Assembly: GCA_937875295.1 (NCBI GenBank)
Contig: CALLXS010000054.1
Span: 21,991 to 85,990 of the forward strand
Origin: an uncultured bacterium
Lineage (GTDB): Bacteria > Bacteroidota > Ignavibacteria > Kapaibacteriales > UBA2268
Length of the DNA stretch: 64,000 nt
Direction of reading: 5' to 3'
This document shows, piece by piece, positions 45,293 to 55,318 of the stretch (the first letter of the stretch is position 1; every line of letters starts with the position of its first letter). The position numbers were made by a program, and so were the translations under genes. Under the pieces are notes generated by a model, which saw only the letters and a list, made by a program, of their open reading frames with translations, searched no databases and had not been told where the DNA came from.

Positions 45293-45321
45293 AAACCGTA
45301 TGGATTCTTTCCATACGGTTT
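45293..45321 (+). terminator. terminator after serA
   Basis: AAACCGTATGG (45293-45303) pairs exactly with CCATACGGTTT (45311-45321), followed by TTTATT. Confidence 0.85.
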
Positions 45322-45349
45322 TTTATTAATACTTAGATTTTAAAAAAAC

Positions 45350-45374
45350 AACCATAGAGCATTGCCCTATGGTT
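45350..45374 (-). terminator. terminator after pepT
   Basis: AACCATAG (45350-45357) pairs with CTATGGTT (45367-45374). On the minus strand it is followed by GTTTTTTTAAAA, so it ends pepT. Confidence 0.75.
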
Positions 45375-45417
45375 GAATAATATTTTTATCAATCAAAATA
45401 ACTTTATTCAAAGTAAA

Positions 45418-46680
45418 TTAAACTGTTACTTTAGATTTTTCTACCCAAATTTGAACTAATTCAATTAATGTTTTTACAGTCAATTCCATTGCATTTACAG
45501 ATAACCATTCTGTTTTGCTATGGAAATTTTGAGCTCCACCGTATATATTTGGGCAAGGTAAGCCCATTTCTGTTAATCTACTTCCATCAGTACCACCTCT
45601 AATTGGTTCCCAGAATGGATTAGCACCAGCTCTTTCAGCAGCTTCAAACATATTATCGGTAACAACTTCATGACCACCTAAATAATCAGCCATATTTCTA
45701 TATTGATTTTTAATTTCGAGTTCAATTTTAGCTTTTGGATATTTAGCTTGTGTTTTAGCTACAATTTCCTCGAGAATAGTTTGTTGCTTGTCTAATCCCT
45801 TTGTATTGTGGTCTCTCATTAACATTCTTAATGTTGATTTGCCTATTCCGCCCTCGATTGTGTGAGGATGTATGAATGGTTCATATTTCTCAGTAGTTTC
45901 AGGAGACATATCCTTTGGCAACATTCCTACGATCTCTGAAATAATTCTTACGGAATTAATCATTATATTTTTAGCAGAGCCCGGATGAATATCTCTACCA
46001 TACACAGTAATAGTAGCACCATTTGCACTAAATGTTTCTTTATTAAGTTCTCCTGGGAATTCACCATCTATTGTGTAAGCGTATTTAGCACCAAATTTCT
46101 TAATATCAAAGAATATAGTGCCTTGACCGATTTCTTCGTCTGGTGTGAATCCTATTTTAATATCGCCATGAATTATTTCAGGATGCTCACTTAAATATTG
46201 TGTCAAAGCCATAATTGCAGCTACTCCAGCTTTATCATCAGCACCGAGCAATGTAGTACCATCAGTTGTAACGAGAGTATGACCTTTGCATAAAGCTAAT
46301 TTTGGATTTTCAGCTTCAGTTATTACGATTGAATTATCAGCTGGTAGGACAATATCGCCACCTTGATAATTTTCAATTATCTGCGGTTTTACATTTGCTC
46401 CAGTTACATCTGGAGAAGTATCTAAATGTGCTAAAAGACCAATTGCAGGTACTTTCCCAAAGGCAGGATTATTCTGTGGAATATTTGAAGGAATAGTAGC
46501 GAATAAATAACAATGCTCATCTAATGAAATATCTTTTACACCGAGTTGCATTAATTCATTTTCTAACAATTTAGCTAAATCAAACTGTTTGAGCGTGCTT
46601 GGAGTGGTTGATTCGCCATCTTTTGATTGAGTATCTATTTTTACATATCGTAAAAATTTATCTAAAACTTTTTCTGACAT
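45418..46680 (-). CDS. pepT: peptidase T (tripeptidase)
   Basis: The 420-residue M20 metallopeptidase removes N-terminal residues from tripeptides. It has LLAHLDTSPDVTGANVKPQI (first zinc His/Asp), DGTTLLGADDKAGVAAIMAL (bridging Asp), GFTPDEEIGQGTIFFD (catalytic Glu pair), the dimerisation domain with GRDIHPGSAKNIMINS, and the final PIRGGTDGSRLTEMGLPCPN and HSKTEWLSVNAM. Length and motif order are typical. Confidence 0.96.
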   Translation of the reverse strand: MSEKVLDKFLRYVKIDTQSKDGESTTPSTLKQFDLAKLLENELMQLGVKDISLDEHCYLFATIPSNIPQNNPAFGKVPAIGLLAHLDTSPDVTGANVKPQIIENYQGGDIVLPADNSIVITEAENPKLALCKGHTLVTTDGTTLLGADDKAGVAAIMALTQYLSEHPEIIHGDIKIGFTPDEEIGQGTIFFDIKKFGAKYAYTIDGEFPGELNKETFSANGATITVYGRDIHPGSAKNIMINSVRIISEIVGMLPKDMSPETTEKYEPFIHPHTIEGGIGKSTLRMLMRDHNTKGLDKQQTILEEIVAKTQAKYPKAKIELEIKNQYRNMADYLGGHEVVTDNMFEAAERAGANPFWEPIRGGTDGSRLTEMGLPCPNIYGGAQNFHSKTEWLSVNAMELTVKTLIELVQIWVEKSKVTV

Positions 46681-47028
46681 AATTTTAACCTATTTAATTA
46701 TTATATAATATATTAATTTTTTAAAAAAATCGAATTATAAAAATAGCAATTCTAATTGAAAAAATCAAATTTAATTATAATAATAATAGAAATACTTGTT
46801 TAAATTAAAAATATAAATATAAAATTAAAATATTTGTAAACATTTCCAATTTAATTACGTCTAACTTTTATTAAAACAACATTTATAAATTCATTTTTTC
46901 AAGAATCACAATATAGAAAATACTTTTACTCATTAAATAAACTCAATAATATTAAAATTTATATTTAATTTTGTTGAATCTTATTATTTGAAAATATGTC
47001 TTTATAAATAATAAATTGGAAATTACTT
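46681..47028. other. 348-base AT-rich divergent intergenic region
   Basis: No credible ORF or RNA gene is visible between pepT (minus) and porX (plus). It must hold the promoters of both. The only motif found is TAATTTTG at 46966-46973. Confidence 0.5.
46966..46973 (+). promoter_or_regulatory. possible -7 element of porX
   Basis: TAATTTTG matches TAnnTTTG and lies 55 bases before the porX start. No -33 TTTG at the expected distance. Weak evidence in AT-rich DNA. Confidence 0.3.
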
Positions 47029-48609
47029 ATGCCAAATGGAAAAGGAAAGATCCTCTGGATCGATGATGAAGTTCAACTACTTAAACCACACATATTCTTA
47101 CTCGAACAGCGAGGATACGAAGTAGCACAAGCCACAAATGCAGACGATGGAATCGAAATGTTAAAATTAAATTCTTATGATTTAATTTTTTTAGATGAGA
47201 CTATGATTGGAATGACTGGAATAGAAGCATTGCCAATAATCAAAGAAACAGCACCTTCTACACCTGTCGTAATGGTAACAAAAAATGAAGCAGAAGATTT
47301 AATGGAAGAAGCAATTGGCAAAAAAATTGATGATTATCTCACTAAACCAGTAAATCCTGCACAAATCATTGCCGCTGTTAAGAAATTCCTTGACTCTAAA
47401 AGAATTGCACAAGCTACAATTACTCAAAGTTATTTACAAGGCTTCTCCGATATTACTCAGATGCTAAATGAAGATTTAGAATGGAGCCAATGGAACGAAA
47501 TTTATCAAAAACTTGTTCACTGGTCGATAGAACTCGATAAACACCCCCAATTAGGCTTTTCTCAGACTCTTCAAGATTTATGGAGGGAGTGCAATACAGT
47601 ATTTTCTAAATTTATAGAAAATAATTATATCCGATGGATTTCAAATGAAAAATCACCTGATAGTCCTACATTTTCTAATACTTTAGTGGATAAACATTTA
47701 TTACCACTGCTTAAATCAGGCGACCCTGTATTTTTTATAGTAGTAGATTGTTTGCGATTAGACCAATGGTTAGTTATGGAAGAATTACTAACTCAGTTCT
47801 TTACAATTAATAAAAGCAATTATAGTTCAATTCTTCCTACAGCAACTCCATATTGCAGGAATGCAATTTTCGCTGGATTATTCCCAGCTGATATTAAGAA
47901 ATATTTACCTCAATATTGGGTAAATGAGTTAAACACCGAAGATCATAAATTAAATGCTTTTGAAAAAGAATTGCTCGAAGAACAATTAAAGCGTAAAGGA
48001 GTGAAGCTCAAAGATAATTTAAATTATATCAAAATTCACGACACAGAATTTGGCAAAAAAATCGAAGCTGATATTGGTAAATATGCTAAAAAGCATCTGA
48101 CCGCATTAGTAATAAATGCTGTAGATATGATAGCACACTCTCGTTCTGATTATGCAATTTTAAAGGAAATCGCACCAGACGAAGCTGCATACAGATCTCT
48201 TACTAAATCGTGGTTTGCTCATTCGAGCTTATTCCGTATGCTTCAAGTAATTGCTGAAAACAAAAATGCAAAAATATTATTAACCACAGATCACGGCTCA
48301 ATTCGATGTATGCGTGGTGTGAAGGTAATTGGAGATAGAGATACAAGCACAAATTTAAGATATAAATTTGGTAAAAATGTAAAGGCTGATGAAAAATATG
48401 CTATGCAAATAAAAGACCCAGAGAACTTTAGACTACCTAAAATGGGAATTACTGTGAATAATATCATTGCAAAAGAAGATTACTATTTTGTATATCCTAC
48501 TGATTTCCATCAATATATGGCAAAATATCGCGATAGCTTCCAGCATGGTGGAATTTCTATGGAAGAAATGATTATTCCTATAATTGAATTGACACCAAAA
48601 AACAGATAG
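47029..48609 (+). CDS. porX: PorX-like response regulator with PglZ domain
   Basis: The 526-residue protein joins a receiver domain (1-125; start GKILWIDDEVQLLKPHIFLL, phosphorylation Asp in LIFLDETMIG) to a PglZ/alkaline-phosphatase-like domain. The latter has the metal Asp in FIVVDCLRLDQ, the nucleophile Thr in LPTATPYCRNA, the metal pair in TTDHGS and the His in SFQHGGISMEEM. PorX controls T9SS gene expression and secretion with the kinase PorY and a sigma factor in Bacteroidota. All active-site residues appear present. No porY is adjacent. Confidence 0.93.
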   Translation: MPNGKGKILWIDDEVQLLKPHIFLLEQRGYEVAQATNADDGIEMLKLNSYDLIFLDETMIGMTGIEALPIIKETAPSTPVVMVTKNEAEDLMEEAIGKKIDDYLTKPVNPAQIIAAVKKFLDSKRIAQATITQSYLQGFSDITQMLNEDLEWSQWNEIYQKLVHWSIELDKHPQLGFSQTLQDLWRECNTVFSKFIENNYIRWISNEKSPDSPTFSNTLVDKHLLPLLKSGDPVFFIVVDCLRLDQWLVMEELLTQFFTINKSNYSSILPTATPYCRNAIFAGLFPADIKKYLPQYWVNELNTEDHKLNAFEKELLEEQLKRKGVKLKDNLNYIKIHDTEFGKKIEADIGKYAKKHLTALVINAVDMIAHSRSDYAILKEIAPDEAAYRSLTKSWFAHSSLFRMLQVIAENKNAKILLTTDHGSIRCMRGVKVIGDRDTSTNLRYKFGKNVKADEKYAMQIKDPENFRLPKMGITVNNIIAKEDYYFVYPTDFHQYMAKYRDSFQHGGISMEEMIIPIIELTPKNR

Positions 48610-48736
48610 AATTAAATATTTTATGTTTTAGCTTAATAAAATTGAAAAAATGTCGAAAGTACAAAATACATCATGCGAATTTGTAGTAGGTGCTTCCTTT
48701 AGATAAATATTATTTTTTAAATAATTATAAGAAATA

Positions 48737-48767
48737 AAAACCCGATTTTAATCTAAAATCGGGTTTT
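48737..48767. terminator. terminator between porX and the MlaD gene
   Basis: AAAACCCGATTTT (48737-48749) pairs exactly with AAAATCGGGTTTT (48755-48767), followed by TTT. It can serve both convergent genes. Confidence 0.85.
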
Positions 48768-48791
48768 TTTAATTTAAGTAATGATAAAAAT

Positions 48792-49766
48792 TTATTTTTC
48801 ATTAGGAGGAGGATTGCTTAAAAATATCGCAGAAGGGTTATCATTTACTGCTCTAAGGGATTTTTTTAATTCTTTTGTAGTTGTTTTTACATTATCCATT
48901 GCTTCATTCAAAGTAAGAATTAAGTTCATACTTTGATAAGATAATCCACCAATATTTTTATTTAGATTTACCATTACAGTATCATAGCGAGCAATGATTT
49001 CATCTAATTTTTGAGATAATTCTATTTCATCGATTTTTTTATTTAATGTATTTGAGAAATCTAATAATCTATTTGAAGTTTCATTTAATGTAGCAGTAGC
49101 ATTATCTACATTAATCATTGTATTAGAATTGTTGAATTTATCTAATATTTGCGAAAGACTAAGTGAAGATTCGCTGATGTACTTTACTGCTTCATATAGC
49201 TCTTTATTTCTAATAAATTCATTAGATGCATCTAGGAAGTCAATTGCACCGCTTGAGAGACCTTCAGCATCAAATTTCTTTAGATTAACCATAATATCTT
49301 TAGCAACAGTACCAATTTCATCAAATCCCGAAGGTGCTGATGGGATCAATCTATGAGGTGGTTTAAATGATAAAAGTGGATGCATAGCATAGAAATTTTT
49401 TTCTGTAGGGAAGTGAAGTTGCATAAATTTACCGCCAGCAATACCAGCAAATTCAGGTTTTACTCTCATACTATCTCTAATTTCAAAATTCTCTCCAATT
49501 TCCATAGTTATTTCTACTAATTTGCCATCAGGAGCTAATTGAATTGTAGAGACTGTACCAACTGGAATACCTTGATATTTTACGGCAGAACCAATATCAA
49601 TACCATCTATAGAACCTTCTAAATACGTAACATAAAGAGTATTAGTTTTAAAAAATTTATTCGCTCCTAACCAAATAATAGCTGCTATTACTACTAATGT
49701 AGCTAACATTACAAATATGCCAATCATAAAGGCACTTGAAACTCTTCGTGTAGGAATTTTACTCAT
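48792..49766 (-). CDS. MCE/MlaD-family protein (second copy)
   Basis: The 324-residue protein has an N-terminal membrane segment (about 14-33, MIGIFVMLATLVVIAAIIWL), an MCE domain (about 42-118, with DIGSAVKYQGIPVGTVSTIQ) and a helical coiled-coil tail. Like the protein at 5164 it should anchor in the inner membrane and handle lipids in the periplasm. The two are only distantly alike. mlaE and mlaF are not adjacent, although they often directly precede such genes. Confidence 0.87.
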   Translation of the reverse strand: MSKIPTRRVSSAFMIGIFVMLATLVVIAAIIWLGANKFFKTNTLYVTYLEGSIDGIDIGSAVKYQGIPVGTVSTIQLAPDGKLVEITMEIGENFEIRDSMRVKPEFAGIAGGKFMQLHFPTEKNFYAMHPLLSFKPPHRLIPSAPSGFDEIGTVAKDIMVNLKKFDAEGLSSGAIDFLDASNEFIRNKELYEAVKYISESSLSLSQILDKFNNSNTMINVDNATATLNETSNRLLDFSNTLNKKIDEIELSQKLDEIIARYDTVMVNLNKNIGGLSYQSMNLILTLNEAMDNVKTTTKELKKSLRAVNDNPSAIFLSNPPPNEK

Positions 49767-49897
49767 ATATAATTGTCCATTTTATAATTCATTTTTTCGA
49801 TTACTATAAATCTAGTTCAGAAGTAATAAACATTTGCTTATTAATAAAATATAAACGAAAAATATAAATGTTTTATTTGAAATTAATTAAAAATATA

Positions 49898-52576
49898 TTA
49901 TAAATTGATACCTATGTTATAATAAAAAGCAAGCGGTCCCAAGACGAGCAACGCAGGATCTTTTGTAAATTTAAAGCTTTTGCCAAGTGAGAAAATTGCA
50001 GGACCAATAGGTGTGTCTAATTGGATAGAAGCACCAATGCCATGGATTAAGCTCGATATTTTAATTTGCTCTGGCATTAACCAAACAGAACCAATATCAT
50101 ATCTAAAGGAAAAATAAGTATCAAAAAACAATTTAAAATGTGGTTTATACCTTATATCGAGTTGAGCTTTAGCAAGTTGTCTTCCGATTTCTTGACCTTC
50201 TAAAATTCCATAAAATCCTGTATTTTGGTGTAAATCAAAAAATTCAGGGTAGGGTGTAGTTTTATCTGAAAATCCAAAAGAAAGCATTGGTGAAATGGTA
50301 AAGTCTCCTTTTGAATGATTATATTTATAGTTAAAAATTGCCTTAGAAAATGAAACATTATTTTTAATATTGAATAAATTTGTTTCGAGAGATAAATTTA
50401 ATAAGTATCCACTTGATGGAAAATAATGTTTATTTTCAGTGTCAAAATTTGCATCGAGTTTAATTGTATTAATAGAATAAAAACTACCTTTATCTTGTTT
50501 AGCAGCATCCCAAATATAAAATCTTTGAGATTCATATCGCCCTTCAATAGCTATTCTACCGCTTTTTTTGATTTGACTTCCTACAGATAATTTTGCTCCA
50601 AGAGCTTGTGAGCCGATATCTTTTAGAGGAGAATATCGGAATTCATGAGCAGTAAAATCATTTATTAGTTGATAATTATATTTTCTTTGATAATGGTAAT
50701 AGGCTTGCATTTTGTAAGTAAAAAAAGTGTTTAGCAAGCGTGGTTGTTCTAATATTAAATCATTGAATATTTCTCTTTCTCCTCCGATGAATCTAAAGTT
50801 TAATCGCATTCCTACATTCATGAAATTTTCTTCGAGCAAGTCAATTCCAATTCTAGTTTTCTTTGTTTCATCTATTTGAAGACCAAGATTAATTGCCTGC
50901 GAGCCAATTTCCTTAAGAGTAATATATAAATCTGCAGATGCATTATAATTATTACGCAGAATTTGCATATCTACAGAAGAGAATAGATTGGTATTAAAAA
51001 TATCTTCCCAGCTTTGGGCGAGTTTTTCAGCGTTAATATAATCTCCTATTTTCAATTTTAAATTTCTTAAAATCAATTTTTCGTTAGTACTTAAATTTCC
51101 GGTAATGAATATATTATTTAATTTAGGAGTATTTATTTCAATATTTAATTGACTTTGATTTGTAAAAATATTTACTGTAGATAAGTTATAACCTTTGCTA
51201 ATTAAGTGTTTAAGGATAATTTCCTTTAATTCATTATCTTGATTTTCATTGAAAGTCATATTATTAAATAAAACATCAATTGTATCTTGAATTAAATTTT
51301 TAATATTTGTATCTGAAGTTATAATATTTATATTTTTAATTTTCCTATAAATATTAGTTTTGAGCATTAAAGTACTATCAAAATCATCATATACAATTTC
51401 AATTTTATTATATCCATTTAGACTTTTGATTAATTCTTTAAAATCATTTGCAGTGTTAATTGCATTTTTTTGTAATGCTTGTATAGTATCGCTATCCAAA
51501 CCTTCGAATTTAATTTTTGTAGTGGAAAAATCAATTTTACTTATTTCTCTAATCCTATAGCTCAGGACGCTATCCTTATATTTATTTATTTTTTCTTGAA
51601 TTGATTTAATTTGAGGAATAGTTGCTATTTCTCCAATTTTAATTAAAGTATCTAAATTTTCGAAATCTGAATTTTTTTGATTTTTTAATTCAGGAGTTAT
51701 AATTAAATCTGCAACTTTTGAAGATGAATTTTCAAATTTTTTCATTTGAATAGAAACAACTTGGTCAGCTAAATTCCAGGGATTATTTAAATCTTGTTGA
51801 ACTAATAATGGAGTAGTTGTATTAAATACAATTATTAAATCCGGCGAAAATTCTAAAGCCTGTTGCGCTGGAATATTAGCAAAAATACCACCATCTACTA
51901 GAATTTTATTATCATAGCGGACTGGGCTAAATTTAAGAGGAAGAGTAGAACTAGCTCTCACTGTAGTTGCGAGATTCCCTCCCTTAAAGGATACAGTTTC
52001 ACCATGAATCACATCAGTAGATATAGCTCTAAATTTATATTTTAAATCATCAAAAGATGTAAGCGGTTGATAAGGTGCATTCCAAAGGATATAATTTAGA
52101 AAATATGTAAATTTTGTTCCGATTGAAATAGCCTCTGGAATTATAAATTTAAAATTATTAAACCGTAAGCTTAAAATTGAACGGTCGTTAATGGCTTTTT
52201 GGTCAAAAAATAATTCGCTTCTATTAGTCTCTTTACCGATTGAATATATTTCATTCCAATTTAAACTTTTTATTATATTTTCAATTTCTTCAGCTTTATA
52301 ACCAGATGAGTATAAACTTCCCATAATCGCACCAATGCTTGTGCCTATGATATAATCAATTTTAATGTTATTTTGTTCAAATTGCTTTAAAATGCCAATT
52401 TGGGCTATTCCTCTGGCGCCACCACCACTCAATACGATAGCTGTTTTTGGTCGAATAAGTTCTAAATCCTCAATTTCAATTTTAGTTAATTTAGAATTAG
52501 CAATATTATGATTTAATAAAATTGCAATTATTAAAATCACATAAAAAAAAGCCAATTTAACTGAGGAATAGTGCAT
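49898..52576 (-). CDS. patatin-like phospholipase with POTRA and Omp85-type barrel
   Basis: This 892-residue protein has a signal segment, then a patatin domain (about 45-330): oxyanion loop SGGGARGIAQIG, nucleophile Ser in IGTSIGAIMGSL and the Asp of DGGIFANIP. A POTRA-like region follows (about 480-560: NIFITGNLSTNEKLILRN) and a C-terminal Omp85/BamA-like barrel ending LGPLAFYYNIGINL. It resembles the PlpD-type (type Vd) two-part exporters, in which the barrel carries the lipase to or across the outer membrane. Both catalytic residues are present. Confidence 0.9.
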   Translation of the reverse strand: MHYSSVKLAFFYVILIIAILLNHNIANSKLTKIEIEDLELIRPKTAIVLSGGGARGIAQIGILKQFEQNNIKIDYIIGTSIGAIMGSLYSSGYKAEEIENIIKSLNWNEIYSIGKETNRSELFFDQKAINDRSILSLRFNNFKFIIPEAISIGTKFTYFLNYILWNAPYQPLTSFDDLKYKFRAISTDVIHGETVSFKGGNLATTVRASSTLPLKFSPVRYDNKILVDGGIFANIPAQQALEFSPDLIIVFNTTTPLLVQQDLNNPWNLADQVVSIQMKKFENSSSKVADLIITPELKNQKNSDFENLDTLIKIGEIATIPQIKSIQEKINKYKDSVLSYRIREISKIDFSTTKIKFEGLDSDTIQALQKNAINTANDFKELIKSLNGYNKIEIVYDDFDSTLMLKTNIYRKIKNINIITSDTNIKNLIQDTIDVLFNNMTFNENQDNELKEIILKHLISKGYNLSTVNIFTNQSQLNIEINTPKLNNIFITGNLSTNEKLILRNLKLKIGDYINAEKLAQSWEDIFNTNLFSSVDMQILRNNYNASADLYITLKEIGSQAINLGLQIDETKKTRIGIDLLEENFMNVGMRLNFRFIGGEREIFNDLILEQPRLLNTFFTYKMQAYYHYQRKYNYQLINDFTAHEFRYSPLKDIGSQALGAKLSVGSQIKKSGRIAIEGRYESQRFYIWDAAKQDKGSFYSINTIKLDANFDTENKHYFPSSGYLLNLSLETNLFNIKNNVSFSKAIFNYKYNHSKGDFTISPMLSFGFSDKTTPYPEFFDLHQNTGFYGILEGQEIGRQLAKAQLDIRYKPHFKLFFDTYFSFRYDIGSVWLMPEQIKISSLIHGIGASIQLDTPIGPAIFSLGKSFKFTKDPALLVLGPLAFYYNIGINL

Positions 52577-52618
52577 TTACATTTTAATTTATAATAAAAA
52601 GATTAGTATCAAAAATAA

Positions 52619-52677
52619 AAGTATGAAATGAAAGCTAATTAGAAAAAAAACTTGATTAAGCCTTTCATTACATACTT
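52619..52677 (-). terminator. imperfect hairpin, probable terminator after upp
   Basis: AAGTATGaAATGAAAGC (from 52619) pairs with GCcTTTCATTaCATACTT (to 52677) with a few mismatches and a T-rich loop on the minus strand. It is followed by TTATTTTTG on that strand. Confidence 0.5.
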
Positions 52678-52720
52678 AAATAAAAATCTAAAAATAAAAA
52701 TGATTTACATATAGAAAATT

Positions 52721-53341
52721 TTAAATTGTACCATTAATTCTATTGCCCACATCGCCTAATCCGGGGCTTATAAACGAATTATAAGTTAGCTCTTCGTCTA
52801 AGGCACAGGAATAAATATTTATTTCAGGAAATTGTGTTATCACTTTCTCTACGCCAGCAGGAGCAGAAATAATTGATGCAATTACAATTTCTTGAGCACC
52901 ATTCATTCTAAGCGAATCAATAGCAGTGCAAAGAGTATTCCCGGTAGCTATCATTGGCTCTAATATTATAATTTTTGCTTTTGGGTTGATTGCACCGTAA
53001 GAAGAATATAAACCACTTATTTCGTAATTGTTTTCAGTTTTGCTCAAAGCTTGGTATTCTATTTTTGCACTTGGGAAAATTGTTGTGAATGAATTTAACA
53101 TTCCAAGTCCGGAACGAAGAATTGGTAATAAAATTAATTCCTCATCATAGACATCACATGTGGCCTGTTCGATTGGTGTAGTAATTTTAATTTGTTTAGA
53201 ATTAATTGTATTTGAAATTTCAAATGCCAAACCCATTGATATAATATTTAAAGCATTTCTAAAGTCGTTACTAGGAGTTTCCTTATTCCTTAATATTGAT
53301 AAGAAATTATTAATAGCTTTGTTTGAAATTAAGTTAATCAT
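52721..53341 (-). CDS. upp: uracil phosphoribosyltransferase
   Basis: The 206-residue enzyme salvages uracil to UMP. It shows VYDEELILLPILRSGLGMLN, the PRPP-binding block KIIILEPMIATGNTLCTAID and the uracil-binding end FISPGLGDVGNRINGTI. Length and motifs are typical, though the first 40 residues are less conserved. Confidence 0.94.
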   Translation of the reverse strand: MINLISNKAINNFLSILRNKETPSNDFRNALNIISMGLAFEISNTINSKQIKITTPIEQATCDVYDEELILLPILRSGLGMLNSFTTIFPSAKIEYQALSKTENNYEISGLYSSYGAINPKAKIIILEPMIATGNTLCTAIDSLRMNGAQEIVIASIISAPAGVEKVITQFPEINIYSCALDEELTYNSFISPGLGDVGNRINGTI

Positions 53342-53400
53342 TTTTTATCCTTCCCTAGAAAATAAATATTTTGATTAATTCTGTTGATTAATTTGTATTA

Positions 53401-54819
53401 TTAAAAGTTAAAGATATTTGGGTAAAATATTAATTCTAGCTTAGGAACCGAATAATATGTACTTACTTCTCTCGGTATAGTTTCAGTTTTTAGATATCCG
53501 GTATACTTATTCATAATGAAATATATGTCCCATTTTATAGCAATATTTGCTAAACCAATATTACCAATTTCAAGATTTCCTATTATTCCTAATCCTGCAT
53601 TTATACTAAAATCATTGCGATATTCTGGTTCTGTTTCAGTAGAACCTAAACTCACTGAAATATAATTTGCACCAAGATTTAGTCCGAAATTAATTCTATT
53701 GTTCGGATTAAAAATTACAGTGGTACCGAGCCCAAAAATATGATGCAAAGTAGGTCGAGTATTGACATTTTCATCAGCAATTTTCTGATTTTTCGAATAT
53801 AAATATGAAAAATCTACTAATAACCATTGAAAAGGAGTTACAGTTAGCTTAGCTCCTGGAGCAAAAATTCCATCGTATGAGATTTCTTCGGTATTTCCGC
53901 TTCCTTTATCGTATGATTCAACAATTGTATTAGTACCAAAAATTGGACCAAGCCCAATAAGTGGTCTATTAAATCTTATTTCATCATAATAAAGATCATC
54001 TTCATACTCTTGAGCAAAAGCAAAATTCATATTTGCTATTAAAACTAAAAACATTACAGCAATGAGCTTGAAGAAATTCTTAGCATTTTTATTTGTCATT
54101 TCAATTATTTCCTCTATTTTCATATTTTTTATTTCAGATATTTTTTCAGCAATTAACTTAATATATTTTGGATGATTAGTTTTTCCTCTAAATGGCACCG
54201 GAGTCATATACGGACCATCTGTTTCAAGCATTATTCTATCAATAGGGATCATTTCAACTATTTCTGATAGGTTTGATTTTTTGAAAGTAATATTACCTGT
54301 AAATGAGAACATCATCCCTGCATCCATAAAAATTTGAGCATATTCTTTGTTTGATGAAAAGCAATGCAAAACAGCTTTAAGAGATTTATCTTGCATTTCT
54401 TCAATCACACTTAGAATATCTTCATCAGCATCTCTATTATGAATAATTGCAGGCAAATTATTTTCAACAGCTAATTGTAATTGCTTTTTAAAAACATCAA
54501 TTTGTAAAGCTTTTGGGGTGAAATCATAGTAATAATCTAATCCGATTTCTCCAATAGCTTTACAATCTGAGTTTTTTAAAAGACGATTTATTTCATTAAC
54601 GGTTACATCATTATATTCATTTGCATTATGAGGATGAATCCCGGCAGAAAAAAATAGTCTATCATCTAATTTACTAATATTTTCGACTTTCTGCAATGAT
54701 TTAGTATCTGTAGCAGGGATTAAAATAGCTTCAATACCTTCATTAAAAGCTTCTACTATTGTATTTTCGACAATACCATCGTAGTATTCAGAATCCAAAT
54801 GGCAATGAGTATCTATCAC
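53401..54819 (-). CDS. tatD: TatD-family nuclease fused in frame to a signal-peptide-bearing beta-barrel protein
   Basis: Residues 1-252 form a complete TatD metal-dependent deoxyribonuclease: THCHLD (4-9), GEIGLDYYYD (90-99), IIHNRDADED, LHCFS (151-155), ETDGPYMTPVP, and the usual end MTNKNAKNFFKL (241-252). No stop follows. The frame continues into a hydrophobic stretch and Ala-X-Ala-like site (IANMNFAFAQ, to 270) and about 200 residues of outer-membrane-barrel-like strands ending LELIFYPNIFNF. Met241 (ATG at 54099) has an AGAGG ribosome site 11 bases upstream, so a separate 232-residue exported protein may be made from inside the gene. The start overlaps bcp by 4 bases. Confidence 0.85.
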   Translation of the reverse strand: MIDTHCHLDSEYYDGIVENTIVEAFNEGIEAILIPATDTKSLQKVENISKLDDRLFFSAGIHPHNANEYNDVTVNEINRLLKNSDCKAIGEIGLDYYYDFTPKALQIDVFKKQLQLAVENNLPAIIHNRDADEDILSVIEEMQDKSLKAVLHCFSSNKEYAQIFMDAGMMFSFTGNITFKKSNLSEIVEMIPIDRIMLETDGPYMTPVPFRGKTNHPKYIKLIAEKISEIKNMKIEEIIEMTNKNAKNFFKLIAVMFLVLIANMNFAFAQEYEDDLYYDEIRFNRPLIGLGPIFGTNTIVESYDKGSGNTEEISYDGIFAPGAKLTVTPFQWLLVDFSYLYSKNQKIADENVNTRPTLHHIFGLGTTVIFNPNNRINFGLNLGANYISVSLGSTETEPEYRNDFSINAGLGIIGNLEIGNIGLANIAIKWDIYFIMNKYTGYLKTETIPREVSTYYSVPKLELIFYPNIFNF

Positions 54820-55289
54820 TTACTTTGTAATTCTTTTAATTTTTCTTTCACTTCTTCAGAATGCTTAGCAGCTTTTACATTTTCAAAAATTGCAGCAATT
54901 TTTCCGTTAGGATCGATAATAAATGTAGTTCTAGCTATCGCCATTGAAGTTCTACCGCACATTGTTTTTTCTCTCCACACACCATAAGCCTGAATTATTT
55001 CTTTATCTGGGTCTGTGATTAAATCAAAATTTAAATTATTCTTTTCGATGAATCCTAAATGTGATTTTGCATTATCGGCACTTACGCCTAATATTTCAGC
55101 ATCCATTTCTTCGAATGTTACTTTTTCATCGCGGAAATTACAAGCTTCTGTAGTGCATCCAGATGTATTATCTTTAGGATAGAAATATAGTATTAACCAT
55201 TTTCCAGCATAATCTTTTAATGATACTTTTCTACCATCTTGCAGTGTGGCGTCAAAGTTCGGTGCTTTTGCGTTTAATTTTATTTCCAT
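54816..55289 (-). CDS. bcp: thiol peroxidase Bcp (AhpC/TSA family)
   Basis: The 157-residue peroxiredoxin starts MEIKLNAKAPNFDATLQDGR and has the peroxidatic and resolving Cys in TSGCTTEACNFRD, five residues apart as in Bcp/PrxQ. It also shows YFYPKDNT and RTTFIIDPNGKIAAI. It reduces peroxides in the cytoplasm. Its stop overlaps the tatD start (ATGA), indicating coupling. Confidence 0.96.
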   Translation of the reverse strand: MEIKLNAKAPNFDATLQDGRKVSLKDYAGKWLILYFYPKDNTSGCTTEACNFRDEKVTFEEMDAEILGVSADNAKSHLGFIEKNNLNFDLITDPDKEIIQAYGVWREKTMCGRTSMAIARTTFIIDPNGKIAAIFENVKAAKHSEEVKEKLKELQSK

Positions 55290-55318
55290 CGTTGTTTCTT
55301 TCTGTTTATTAACAAATA

